A stretch of 64,000 nt of DNA from Tateyamaria omphalii. Its GTDB lineage: Bacteria > Pseudomonadota > Alphaproteobacteria > Rhodobacterales > Rhodobacteraceae. The notes under the pieces are model-generated. The model was not told where the DNA came from. It did no database searches and worked only from the letters and a program-made list of their open reading frames with translations. The stretch covers positions 1 to 64,000 of the forward strand of contig NZ_BMWT01000010.1 in assembly GCF_014651375.1 (NCBI RefSeq). Direction: 5' to 3'. Below, one piece after another: positions 16,881 to 26,681 of this stretch (within the stretch, counting starts at the first letter, position 1; each line of letters starts with the position of its first letter). A program made the position numbers and the translations under genes.

Positions 16881-19800
16881 TCACCGGAGCGGGATCGAGA
16901 CTTGCACTCTTGCGCCATAGCTTTCGAAATCATCTGCGCCGATGCCGTCGTAGTTCGCGCCAAACTCGAACTTGGCACCATAACGGTTCGTGATCCGCAC
17001 TGCCGCTTCGATCCGCGCGCGCAAACCATCTGACTCGTTCGAACGGCCGTTGACGATGGTTACACCATCCGTATCGCCGAAATTGTAGATGCCATTGACG
17101 GCGAAGGAAGGTTCGATGATCGAATGGTTCCGCCCCTGCATCGTGGTCGAGAAGGTTGGGCCAAAGCGGATTTGTCCCAGTGAAACGGTTTGGCCCGGGA
17201 TCACCACGTTCAGTGAATCGGTGTAGCTTTCCGCGCGATCCTCGATATAAGACAGGCTCAGGTTCGGCGTTACAACCCAGTTTTCCCAATTGTAGCTGCC
17301 CGATAGAGATGCATCGATCAGCAGGCGATCTGTATCAAACTCGTCCGCATAGGTTCCGAAGGGGCTGATCGTGTTGGTCGACTGACCATAGGCCAACCGT
17401 CCGTCAAAGATCAGGTTCGGTGCGATCCGCGCGGTGATGTAAGGCCCAAACATCCAGCCGTCGCCTTCAATCGTGGCGCCACCGTCATCGCCGTCATCCA
17501 GGCTGTCGACAGACAACATCAATCCGACAAGCAGGTTTTCGTTCACCAGGTAGTCGCTGCCCAGATGTGCGATACCGAAATGCCCGTCTGATCCCTGGCT
17601 GGCCTCATATCGGTTATAGGACGCTTCGAACCAGACGTCCCAGCGGCTGGGTGTCCAGCGCTGCGTGTTCCCATCCTCTCCGTCGAAGGCGAGGCGGAAC
17701 ATATGTGCCGAGCGCTGAATGTCGTTCAGTGATGTCGAGATCGAGTAGGACCCGGACCCGATGGATAAAAGGTTGAAGCCCAGCGGGTTCATCGAGGCAA
17801 GGTTGCCTTGTTGGAATTGCAACACCTGGGTGCGGCCAATGCCTTGGTTCAACCGTGCCATACGTCGAGAAGAAGATGGTCCGTTGCTAAGCAGCAGATT
17901 GTTGCGGCGGTTCAGGAACGCGTTGATCTGGTCAACCGTTTCCTGACGTGTGCTCAGGCTTGAGAAGGTGCAGGTCAGGCTTTCCAGCGGATCAAGCACG
18001 ATTGTCACTGTGCCGGTACTTGCCACCGCGACACTGTCCGCATCGGAGCACACAACCGAGGTGTTGCCTACTCCCTCGGGGCGGTTCTGAACGACAGTGT
18101 AGGTGTTGGCGGGAAGGTCAATCGGACCAAAGCTGCCAGTGCCGCCTGCCGTACTGATCGCAAAGTTCAGCGCCGATGTTGCCGACGTAAAGGAGAATGT
18201 ATCGTCGGCGCTGCTGTTCTGTATGAACGTGATTGATCCGTTGGGGTTGTTCACCACGACAAGCGGTGCATCTGGGGTTGAAACGCCTGTATCACCCAGC
18301 GAAGAGGTCAGGTTGCCCGTGGGTGCACCCGTTGTGCCTTCGGTCAGCGACGTCACATCGGCAGAGACCGAGCATTGCGATCCGGCGCTTATGCTCCCCC
18401 CGGCGAGGGATATTGTTGATCCGTTAGGGGATGCAGTGACCGCACCGCCACAGGTATTGCTGGCGTCAGGTGTTCCCGTCAGTGTCAGACCGGCAGGTAG
18501 GGTGATGTTGAACCCGAGCCTGCTGGCGCCAATGCGGTTCGCGCTGTTGTCGATAGCAAATGTGACCCGTGTCGTTCCGCCCTGGGCAATCGTGGTGGGC
18601 GAGAAGCTGCTGGCAAAACCAGGGGCAGGAGCCGCTGTTATGCTGAGGGTGGCAGAGGTCGCGGCCGTCGATCCCAGAGAGGTTTCCAGCGTCGTTGTCG
18701 ATGCGCTGAATGTGCCGACGCTGGTTCCCGTGATATCCACGGACACGGTACATGTGTTGCCTGCATCAATTGCGCCGGATGCCAGCGAAACGGATGTTGT
18801 GCCAGCGGGCGCAGACACTGAGCCTGTTCCGCAGCTTGTCGACGCATTGGCCGGTGTTGCAATCGCCAGTCCGCTGTCGAGTGTTGTCGTGAAGGCCGCG
18901 TTCGTGGCGTTGACCAGTTGGGCGCTGTTGTCGATCTCGAATGTCAGCGTGCTGACCCGACCCTGATCGATGCTGGATGGGGTGAAGCTGGCGGCGAGGG
19001 TCGGCGTATTGGCCGGGGTCACAGTCAGTGTCTGGGATACAGTACCGCTGTCGCCGAGGCTGCTGGTCACGGTCGCGGAAACAGACGGTGATCCATCGAG
19101 GACTGCACGCAAGCTGACATCGACAGTGCAGGTACCTCCGGACGGAACAGTGCCGCCAGAAAGCTCAAAGCTGGCTCCACCGCCGGTGGTCGTGATCATG
19201 CCACTGCCACATGTCGTGCTCGCGCTGGGTGTGGGTGCGATTGTCAGCTCGGACGGCAAAGTGAGGCTGACAAAAAGGTCAGAGGCACCAACAAGCGCCG
19301 TCGAGTTGTCTATGGTCAAGGTCAGGGCGGAGACATCGCCCCGAACAATGCTTGACGGATTGAGAGCGGCGCTCAGTGTCGGTACCGGCGCGGCGGTTAC
19401 CTCGAATGCCGCGGTCATCTGGCTGCTGTTGCCTTGGGAGGAGCTTGCCGAGAAGACACCTGTGCCGTTGCCAACCGTTGCCGACGTGGCGGTCACAGAG
19501 ACCGTGCAGCTCGCGCCGACGGCAATCGTACCAGATTGCAACTGGACTGAATTGGATCCTGCGGTTGCAGCCGTCGTTCCGCCACAGCTGTTGTTCAGGT
19601 TGGCGGGATCTGCAATCGTCAATCCAGTTGGCAGGCTGTGGGTAAAGGCAACATCTGTCACTTCGACCGATGCGACGTTTACTATGTCAAAACTGACCGT
19701 CGTCAGGCCACCCTGCACAACGGTCGAGGGAGCGTAAGCCAAGCCCAATGTCGGCACGGGACCTGTGCTAACGGTCAGATTGGCCGAGGCAGGGCCGCTG

Positions 19801-22800
19801 TTACCAAGGGTCGACGTCAAATCACCGGTCGTGGCCGTCGATGCGGCGGCAGTTGCCGAGGTGACATCCACCGAAATCTCGCACGTCGCACTCGCTAGCA
19901 ACGTGCCACCCGAGACAGTCAGGGTGTTGGATGCCGTTGTCGCACTGATGGTGGCCCCACAGGTGTTGGCGATGTTTGGTGTATCCGCGATGACAATTCC
20001 GTTCGGGAAGTTGGCGGCGAAGGCCAGATCATCGGCGGCCAGCAAGGCAGTGCTGTTGTCGATCTGATAGGTTACGGTCGAAACTTCACCCTGCAGGATA
20101 GAATCCGGGGTAAAGGAGGCGGTGAAACCCGGCACTGGAGCGGCTTGCAATGTCAGTGTCGCGTTTGCACCCGCAGCCGTGTCCCCCAGCGAGGTTTCCA
20201 GCACGGATGTTGTCACAGTTTGCGACGCTGCCAAGGCGGTGGAAATCACGTCAAAGCTAAGCGTGCAGGTGCTTCCCGGCGCCACGAACCCACCAGCATA
20301 TGTTGCCGACGATGCGCCTGCAGTCGCAGTGAGTGTGCCCGCAGAACACGTGGTGGCTGCGTTGGGTGTGGCTGCCACCGCCATATCGGTTGGCAGCGGG
20401 ACCGACAGCCTCAGGCTCTGCGCTGCGACAAGCGCACTCGTGTTGTCGATGGATACTGTCAGCGTCGACGTGCTGCCCTGCACCACGGTATCAGGCGTGA
20501 AACTCGCGTTCAGGGTCGGAATTGGTGCCGCATTGACTGTTAGCACCGCTGCAGCGGTGCCGCTGTCGCCCAGCGATGTCACGAGGGCGCTGGTTGTGCT
20601 TGTGAAGCTGCCGGATTGCAGGGTCTGTACGTCCACGGCGTAGGTACACACCTGCCCGGCGGCCACGGTGATGCCGGACACAGACACGGTATCGCTTGTC
20701 AGTGTCGTGCTCCCCGGCACCGATGGGGTGCCCGATGTAGGTGTGCCGCAGGACGCGGAGAGGTTGGGTGTGCGTGCGATGGTAATGCCGGTAGGCAGTG
20801 TATCGGTGAAGCTTCCACCCGTTGCGGCAATCAGGTTTGCGCTGTTGTCGATGGTGATCTCCATTCGTGACAACGCACCCTGAATGACCGTGTCAGGGGT
20901 GAATGACTTGGCGAATGTCGGCACGTCTGCAGCCGTCACGGTGAGGACAGCGTTGGCATTTGCCGAGCTTCCCAGAGACGATGTCACATTCTGGGTGCTG
21001 AAGGTCTGTCCACCAACCCCCAACCCAACAACATCGACTGACGTGGTGCATGAGGCACCAGCGGCCAGTGATGTTGCAGTCACCTGCAATCCGCCTGCAG
21101 TTGCAGAGATGTTGTTGCCGGTACAGTCCGAACTTGCATTCAGCGTCGATGCCGCGATGGCTCCGGCAGGAAAGACGAGGTCGAGCGCAATGGTATCCGC
21201 GGATATCAAGGCGCCCGTATTGTCCAGTTCAAGCGTCAGGCGTGATGTGCCACCTTGCGCAACGGTCGTCGGCGCGACGCTCAATGCGACCAGAGGGGCA
21301 GGGGCGTCCGTGACTGTCACAGAGGAGGCTGCGATGCCGCTTTGTACGCCTGTGGGGGTGTCGAACGTATCCAATGTGTTGGCGTAGGTCGCGGCCACGG
21401 CGCTGCTGATGTCGACCGATATGGTACATGTGCCACCCAAGGGGATTGCGCCGCCCATGTAGCTGAGTGTGCTACCGCTCGCCGTTACCGTGCCGCCTGT
21501 GCATGTGGTCGCTGCATTGGGTGTGTCCGCGATGACCAGGTTGGCAGGCAGCGCGTCTGTCAGTGTTGTGACCACGGCGTCGATCGCTGCGCCTGTGTTG
21601 TCGAGCGTGTAGGTCAGGGTGGCCGTTGCGCCTTCGACAAAGCTGTTTGGTGCTATTGCCGCCGTCACTGTCGGGGCAGGGGCTGCTTGCACCGTCAGGG
21701 TGGCTGTCGGTGAGCTTGGGCTGGACACGGTGCCGAAATCAGACCCGAAGCTGTCGGGTGTTGTTGCGAAGGCCCCGATTTGGGCCGAAACCACGTCGAC
21801 ATTGACCGTACAGCTTGCGCCTGCCGTCAAAGTTCCGCCTGACAGCGCGACGGATGTGCCACCCGCCGTGGCCGAAACGCTGCCGCCCGTGCAGGTGGTG
21901 CTGGCGTTGGGTGTTGCCGCCACGGTCACACCCGATGGCAAGGTCTGGCTGAGTGCGATGCCGGTTGTATCGACTGCTGCCGCAGCACTGGTGAGTGTAA
22001 CCTGATAGGTCGACACTTCACCCTGACGCACTGTTGTCGGTGTGTAGGACGACGCAGCCGTGACCGTGGGTGGGGTGGTGGTCGTGACGCCCGCGGATGC
22101 GCTGCTGCTGGTGCCGAGGCTGGAGGTCAGGTCGCTCGTTGTGTTCGTTTGGGTACCAACCTCGGTTTGTAGGACGTCAACTTGAATGGTGCAGCTTGCA
22201 CCGGCAGCTACGGACCCACCGGTATAGGCAAAGCCGTTCGTGTCTGCTGTTGCGGTCAGAGTGCCGCCTGAACAGGTCGTGCTTGCATTCGGCGTCGCAG
22301 CAACGACGATCCCCGTTGGCAGTGGGTCGCTCACGCTCAGCCCGGTTGCTGCGATTGCAGCCGCAGTGTTGTCGATGGTGAGTGTGACGGTGTTTGTCAG
22401 ACCCTGTTCGACAGATGCCTGTGCAAATGCTTTGGCGAGCGTCGGCGGCGTTGCCGGTGTGACGATTAGCGTGGCAGAAGGGCCGCTTGCCGTTCCCAGC
22501 GAGCTTGAGAGATCGCCACTGGTGTTGACGAAGTTGCCATCGGTGACTGCACGCACGTTTATTGCGACGGTGCAGGTTGCCCCGGCCGCGACAGACCCGC
22601 TGGTGAGGCTGATTGTGCTCGTCCCGGCCACGGCTGTCGCCGTTCCACCTGAACAGCTTGTCGTTGCGTTTGGTGTTGCAGCCACAACCAGTCCGACAGG
22701 CAATGTGTTGGTAAAGGCCAAATCGTTCGCCGGTATCAGGGCGCCGGTGTTGCTGATCGCGAAGGTCACGCGCGATGTTTCGCCTTCGACAATCGTGTCG

Positions 22801-25800
22801 GGTGCGAAGGCTTGCGCAAAGCCGGGTGCGGGTGCGGGCGTCACGGTGAGCGTGAACGTCTCGGCCGTCACAGGCCCCAGTGCTGTTGTGACCGTTGGGG
22901 TTGCCGGTGTCTGGGCACCAGTTGTCACCGACGTGATGTCAACTGCAATGCTGCAACTGCCTCCGGCAGCAACAGTGCCGGATACGACACCGAATACGGT
23001 GCCGGTGAGGGGCGTGCCGCCACAGGTGTTGGACAGGTTCGGGGTCGCGGCAATCTCTACGGTTCCGAGTGCTTGGGAGATATTGAGGCCGGTAAGCGCG
23101 TCACCGCTGGCTGCATTGCTGACGGTGTAGGTCAAACGTGCCGTCCCGCCCTGTGCGATCGTCGCTGGCGCCACTGCTGCCGTGAAACTGGGAGGTGCCG
23201 CAACGACGTTGAGTGTGGCGGCTGTGCCGTCTGCAACTGTCAAACCGTTGTCTGTCACGTCGCTGGTCGTGCCTGTGAAGCTGCCTGCGGCCAGCACGGG
23301 CAGGGTGACTGTTGCAGTCACTGTGCAGCTCTCGCCTGCCAAGACCGTGCCGCCCGCAAGTGACAGTGAAGATGTCCCGGACAGGGTCGCGCCGCTGCCG
23401 CAGGTGGTTGTCGCGCCGGACACCGTCGCGCCGGGGATATCGGTGCCGATATCATCAGAGAAGCTGAACCTGTTCAGATCGCCGCCCCCGACTGGGTTGT
23501 TGACCGTGTATGTGACTGTTGTGCTGCCTGACGATGGCACTGTGTTGGGAGAGAATGCCTTGGCAATGGCTGGCGCACTGGCGCTGAATACCCTGACTTC
23601 CGCCGACACGGCGTCGATGAAAACTGGGGTGCCGCTGAACATCGCGGTGATGGCTGACGTCGTGTTGGTATAGGTTCCGTCGCTTGTCGCTGCTGGAATC
23701 GAGACCGAGAACGCGATTTGACAGCTGCCGTTGCCTGTGACCTGCCCGCTCGAAACGCTCAAGGTGCCAGAGCCAACCCCAGATACGGTGGCGCCGCACG
23801 TGTTTGTGTCGATTGATGCAATTGTGGCACCCGTGACAAAGCTTGTTACGTCATCCGTTAGGCTGATGTCGGTCACATCAGTTGAGGTCTCGGCGGTGAA
23901 ATCCAGTACGGCTTGAACGGTGCCGCCTGCGACGATGGTCGTGCTGTCAAACGACTTTCGTGCAAAAAACCCGGTGCGCGTGACCGCTATGTTGGCAGAT
24001 GCAGTGTTGAGAACACTTGCTGTCCCACCCACAGTCATTGTCAAAGCGCTTGTCGTGGTCGTGACGTCCGAGATTGGCAAGGTGGTGGGCGCAACCAAAG
24101 TCACCTGGAAAGAGCAGCTTGATCCCGCAGGGACGTTCAGGCCGGTCGCGATCAGGAATGTTGTCCCTGAAATCGCGGACCCGGTGCCGCATGGCTCAGC
24201 CGGGAGCCCAGTTGCCGACAACCCGCTGATTGCACTTGGCAGGTTATGCGTGAAAAACCCGCCGGTTGCGCTGGATGAGGCGCTGTTGTTGGCGATGGTG
24301 TACGTGGCTGTTACCGTGCCGCCCGGCACCAGCGGGCCGCCTGTTATGTCCAGATCAAAGGTCAAGGATTGCGTGGCGAGTATGCCTGCCACGGACCCAA
24401 AACGCAGTGTGTTTGTGGGCGCGGATGTGGGTGTTGCTGTGATATCTGACGTGGTGATTGTCGCCGATGTGTTTTCTGGTGCTGAGGCGGGCACGTTCAC
24501 GGTCAGCGTGATATCACAGGATGCACCTGCACCAAGCGTGCCGCTGGAATAGCTATAGCTTGATCCGCTATTTGCTACCGAACCACCGCAGGTGTTGGAG
24601 TCGACCGAGGCAACAGTCAGACCGGACAATCCAGCACCCAGATCATGCGAAAAGGCGATGTTTGAAAGCGCTTCGGCATTCTCGGCACTTGCTGTTAGGG
24701 TCGTAACAAGCGTGCTGGTCGCGCCGGGCAAAACGGGTCCGGAGAAGGTTTGAATCGCTGTCAGATCCAAGCCGCCAGACACTTGGATCGTGTTGGAAAA
24801 GCTTGGCAGCAGAAAGGTTGTGCCGACAACGGCCGAAACTTGATTTGTGGTGACTTGGTAAGTGCTGCTTGGTGCGTCACCGCTGATGTTTTGCACGATG
24901 TCAAAAGTGCAGCTTCCGCCAGGCGCCAGTTCGAGGTCGGACGCTTGAACAGCGACCATGTCGATCCCGGTGGAAACGACCGCAAACGTACTGGATGTTC
25001 CGCAAGATCCGGCAGAGGGCAGAGTGAACTGCGCGGCACTCGACGCGCCTTCGGCAAAGGTTGCGCGGAACTGACCGTCCGTCATCGCTGTGCTGCTGTT
25101 CTGGTTCTGAACGGTGTAACGCACCGTTGCTGTGCCACCTGCCGTGGACGTGCCAATTACCCGTGCCGAAAACAGGGGCAGACCACCGGAAACAAAAAGA
25201 TCATCCGTGGTGGAATTGCCTGTGACCGTCCCGCCGCCAAACTGACCGCTCACTGAGCCGGTCGGCAACGCAAAGGTGCCTTCGCTGGTGCCCGCATCCA
25301 AAGTGTAGCGCGCGACAATCCTGCAATCGCGATCCGTGGTTGTGACCAAGCCGCCGCTATACGTGATGTTGTTTCCACTTGAGGCAGCAAAGCTCCCGCC
25401 GCAATTGTCGGATAGGACCGATGAAAGCGTCATCGCGGGCAAACCGGTTGTTCCGATGGTGTCTGTAAAACTGACATTGGTCAGGTCAGACGAACGATTG
25501 CGGTTCGCGATGCCATATTGGATGTCGACTGTTCCACCGGGCACGGCACTTTCAGTGATCCGTTTCGTCAGGAAAGGCGCATCTGTGACAGGCCCTTGTA
25601 CCGTGACAGCCGTCGAGGAGACGGATGTGAAAAACTGGTTGAAGAAGAAGGTGGAGAAGGCGTTGTACAGTGCGGTATACGAGTTCACCGCAACCACATG
25701 TGTTCCGACTTCCACGCCACGGGCGCCGATGGAAACGGTACATGACGAACCTGCTGCCAGGACAGGAACACCCGTTGGTGCGACGGTTGAATTGTCGAGT

Positions 25801-26495
25801 GAGAACGTGTTGCTTGCCGTATCGACCGTGATGCCCTGATCCGACGGCAAAGCGCAGGTTGTTGAATACTCATCCCCATTCAGTTCCAGCCCCGCAGGCA
25901 GTACGGCGTCGAAATCAAATGCGCCGAATTCGCGTGTTGCAGCTGCGTCTGTAGCGAACGTGAAATTTAGCGTGACACGCTCACCCAAGTTGATGGTGGA
26001 TGGTGTCGCGGACAGTTGCAGCCCGAGACTTGATGTTGCGCCGTCAACGTTCAACATCGCTGTGCCGCTCATCGCGCTGCCCGTACTGGAGGTCAGGTTC
26101 AAGACCGGGAACGTGAAACTGGCTGCGGTGGCGCTTGGCATCACCTCAACATCGATCTGACAGCTACCTGAAGGTGGAAGTGTTCCGTCAGCGAAGGTGA
26201 GTGTGTTGCCGCCGCTCAGGGTTGCGGTTGCGGACAGGCCGCAGTTTTGCGTGACCTGCGATTGGAACGTGACACCTGCGGGCAAGGCGTATGTGAATGC
26301 CAAATCGCGGACCGGGGTGGGGTCGGGGTTTGCAATGGTGATGTTGAGGTCCGCTCCGCTGCCAGGACCAATTGTGGTCGGCGCCACTGACAATCCAACG
26401 GTGGGTTGTGCGGTGGCCATGGCAGCAAGCCCCAGCAGAAAAACGAAAGCTGCGCAAAAGCGAGTAAACACCATCGAAGAAATGGATTTAAGCAT
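16881..26495 (-). CDS. Giant autotransporter with 21 cysteine-paired DUF11-like repeats
   Basis: A 3,204-residue surface protein. A Sec signal peptide is visible (FCAAFVFLLGLAAMATAQ, residues about 12-29). Residues about 30-2745 comprise 21 tandem beta-sandwich-type repeats of roughly 110-135 residues, of the DUF11/DUF7933-like kind: each opens like PTLxASFTPxTIxQGxxSTL, continues with IDNS and LPxGL, and carries one TTC/NTC Cys and one GxSC Cys about 27-35 residues later. A separate beta domain with another Cys pair follows (about 2745-2850). The last 265 residues form an autotransporter beta-barrel starting near WDVWFEASYNRYEA and ending in IPLR. I start at the ATG at 26495; the longer open frame adds 54 residues that would bury the signal peptide. 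Likely a type Va adhesin. Confidence 0.9.
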   Translation of the reverse strand: MLKSISSMVFTRFCAAFVFLLGLAAMATAQPTVGLSVAPTTIGPGSGADLNITIANPDPTPVRDLAFTYALPAGVTFQSQVTQNCGLSATATLSGGNTLTFADGTLPPSGSCQIDVEVMPSATAASFTFPVLNLTSSTGSAMSGTAMLNVDGATSSLGLQLSATPSTINLGERVTLNFTFATDAAATREFGAFDFDAVLPAGLELNGDEYSTTCALPSDQGITVDTASNTFSLDNSTVAPTGVPVLAAGSSCTVSIGARGVEVGTHVVAVNSYTALYNAFSTFFFNQFFTSVSSTAVTVQGPVTDAPFLTKRITESAVPGGTVDIQYGIANRNRSSDLTNVSFTDTIGTTGLPAMTLSSVLSDNCGGSFAASSGNNITYSGGLVTTTDRDCRIVARYTLDAGTSEGTFALPTGSVSGQFGGGTVTGNSTTDDLFVSGGLPLFSARVIGTSTAGGTATVRYTVQNQNSSTAMTDGQFRATFAEGASSAAQFTLPSAGSCGTSSTFAVVSTGIDMVAVQASDLELAPGGSCTFDIVQNISGDAPSSTYQVTTNQVSAVVGTTFLLPSFSNTIQVSGGLDLTAIQTFSGPVLPGATSTLVTTLTASAENAEALSNIAFSHDLGAGLSGLTVASVDSNTCGGSVANSGSSYSYSSGTLGAGASCDITLTVNVPASAPENTSATITTSDITATPTSAPTNTLRFGSVAGILATQSLTFDLDITGGPLVPGGTVTATYTIANNSASSSATGGFFTHNLPSAISGLSATGLPAEPCGTGSAISGTTFLIATGLNVPAGSSCSFQVTLVAPTTLPISDVTTTTSALTMTVGGTASVLNTASANIAVTRTGFFARKSFDSTTIVAGGTVQAVLDFTAETSTDVTDISLTDDVTSFVTGATIASIDTNTCGATVSGVGSGTLSVSSGQVTGNGSCQIAFSVSIPAATSDGTYTNTTSAITAMFSGTPVFIDAVSAEVRVFSASAPAIAKAFSPNTVPSSGSTTVTYTVNNPVGGGDLNRFSFSDDIGTDIPGATVSGATTTCGSGATLSGTSSLSLAGGTVLAGESCTVTATVTLPVLAAGSFTGTTSDVTDNGLTVADGTAATLNVVAAPPSFTAAVAPATIAQGGTARLTYTVSNAASGDALTGLNISQALGTVEIAATPNLSNTCGGTPLTGTVFGVVSGTVAAGGSCSIAVDITSVTTGAQTPATPTVTTALGPVTAETFTLTVTPAPAPGFAQAFAPDTIVEGETSRVTFAISNTGALIPANDLAFTNTLPVGLVVAATPNATTSCSGGTATAVAGTSTISLTSGSVAAGATCTVAINVRAVTDGNFVNTSGDLSSSLGTASGPSATLIVTPATPPTLAKAFAQASVEQGLTNTVTLTIDNTAAAIAATGLSVSDPLPTGIVVAATPNASTTCSGGTLTATADTNGFAYTGGSVAAGASCTIQVDVLQTEVGTQTNTTSDLTSSLGTSSSASAGVTTTTPPTVTAASSYTPTTVRQGEVSTYQVTLTSAAAAVDTTGIALSQTLPSGVTVAATPNASTTCTGGSVSATAGGTSVALSGGTLTAGASCTVNVDVVSAQIGAFATTPDSFGSDFGTVSSPSSPTATLTVQAAPAPTVTAAIAPNSFVEGATATLTYTLDNTGAAIDAVVTTLTDALPANLVIADTPNAATTCTGGTVTASGSTLSYMGGAIPLGGTCTISVDISSAVAATYANTLDTFDTPTGVQSGIAASSVTVTDAPAPLVALSVAPTTVAQGGTSRLTLELDNTGALISADTIALDLVFPAGAIAASTLNASSDCTGNNISATAGGLQVTATSLAAGASCTTSVDVVGLGVGGQTFSTQNVTSSLGSSANANAVLTVTAADVPTFAKSFTPDTVIQGALSRMEITIDNSANLIAATGGSFTDTLPTGITIARTPNLSASCGTPTSGTPSVPGSTTLTSDTVSVSGITVAAGQVCTYAVDVQTLQSGSFTSTTSALVTSLGDSGTAAAVLTVNAAPIPTLNASFTPDTVVQGSTSTLTVSIDNTSALVAAQSLRLSVPLPTDMAVAATPNAATTCSAGTLTATAGASSATYAGGFVAPGSTCTLSFDVISTALAASQTVTTSVLETSLGDTAAGANATLTLQAAPVPGFTASFTPDSILQGEVSTVTYQIDNSTALLAADDLAFAANFPNGIVIADTPNIANTCGATISATTASNTLTVSGGTLLASATCEISVDVTSATAAASTATTGDLTSTLGNSGPASANLTVSTGPVPTLGLAYAPSTVVQGGLTTVSFDIVNVASVEVTDVAFTHSLPTGLTIADPANLNNSCGGTTAATAGSNSVQLQSGTIAVGASCTVSVTATSATVGNGTGVFSASSSQGNSSQMTAAFEVTAAPVPTLSAALNPSSIVRGDVSALTLTIDNSTALVGASDLFVSLTLPSELTIAPTPSASTTCGSGMITTTGGGASFELSGGTVPSGGTCTVDVSLRAVLDGSPSVSATVTSSLGDSGTVSQTLTVTPANTPTLAASFTPSSIDQGRVSTLTFEIDNSAQLVNATNAAFTTTLDSGLAIATPANASTSCGTGSVSAPAGTTSVSLASGAIDAGNTCTVSVDITGTSVGTFSASTTTLETSLGSTAATSATLSITAAPAPGFASSFSPTTIAQGGTTRVTFAIDNSANRIGASRLGFNITLPAGLTLTGTPDASNTCGGAVTASPNGSTISLAGGSISAGSQCSVSADVTSLTEGTTGAPTGNLTSSLGDTGVSTPDAPLVVVNNPNGSITFIQNSSADDTFSFTSATSALNFAISTAGGTGSFGPIDLPANTYTVVQNRPEGVGNTSVVCSDADSVAVASTGTVTIVLDPLESLTCTFSSLSTRQETVDQINAFLNRRNNLLLSNGPSSSRRMARLNQGIGRTQVLQFQQGNLASMNPLGFNLLSIGSGSYSISTSLNDIQRSAHMFRLAFDGEDGNTQRWTPSRWDVWFEASYNRYEASQGSDGHFGIAHLGSDYLVNENLLVGLMLSVDSLDDGDDGGATIEGDGWMFGPYITARIAPNLIFDGRLAYGQSTNTISPFGTYADEFDTDRLLIDASLSGSYNWENWVVTPNLSLSYIEDRAESYTDSLNVVIPGQTVSLGQIRFGPTFSTTMQGRNHSIIEPSFAVNGIYNFGDTDGVTIVNGRSNESDGLRARIEAAVRITNRYGAKFEFGANYDGIGADDFESYGARVQVSIPLR

Positions 26496-26654
26496 AACCA
26501 AAACCTTGTTGTCCCGTGCCCACCGCGCTCGCGCGGCGCGCGTGCGTACCCAAATGACAATGGGCGGATTAATGCCACTCTTTGCGCTGAAATCCGCGCA
26601 GTCAAAACCTGTGGTTGTTTGACGGACAATTTCTTTGGTGTGCTGCGATAATGG

Positions 26655-26676
26655 CACACGAAAACGTGTGTTTTCG
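26655..26676. terminator. Short hairpin after the permease-fusion gene
   Basis: CACACG-AAAA-CGTGTG (26655-26670) is a 6-bp stem with a tetraloop. An overlapping alternative stem, CGAAAAC/GTTTTCG (26659-26676), is also possible. It lies 6 bp past the stop codon of the minus-strand permease fusion. A terminator is the simplest reading, but the U-run is weak. Confidence 0.35.
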
Positions 26677-26681
26677 TTAGG

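Noticed and set aside
18103-23673. Many long plus-strand open frames opposite the giant autotransporter (up to 296 codons)
   Set aside because: They are Val/Ala/Pro-rich mirrors of the Thr/Ser/Ala-rich repeats, recur with the repeat period and have no recognisable motifs; the minus-strand frame has a signal peptide and a barrel.
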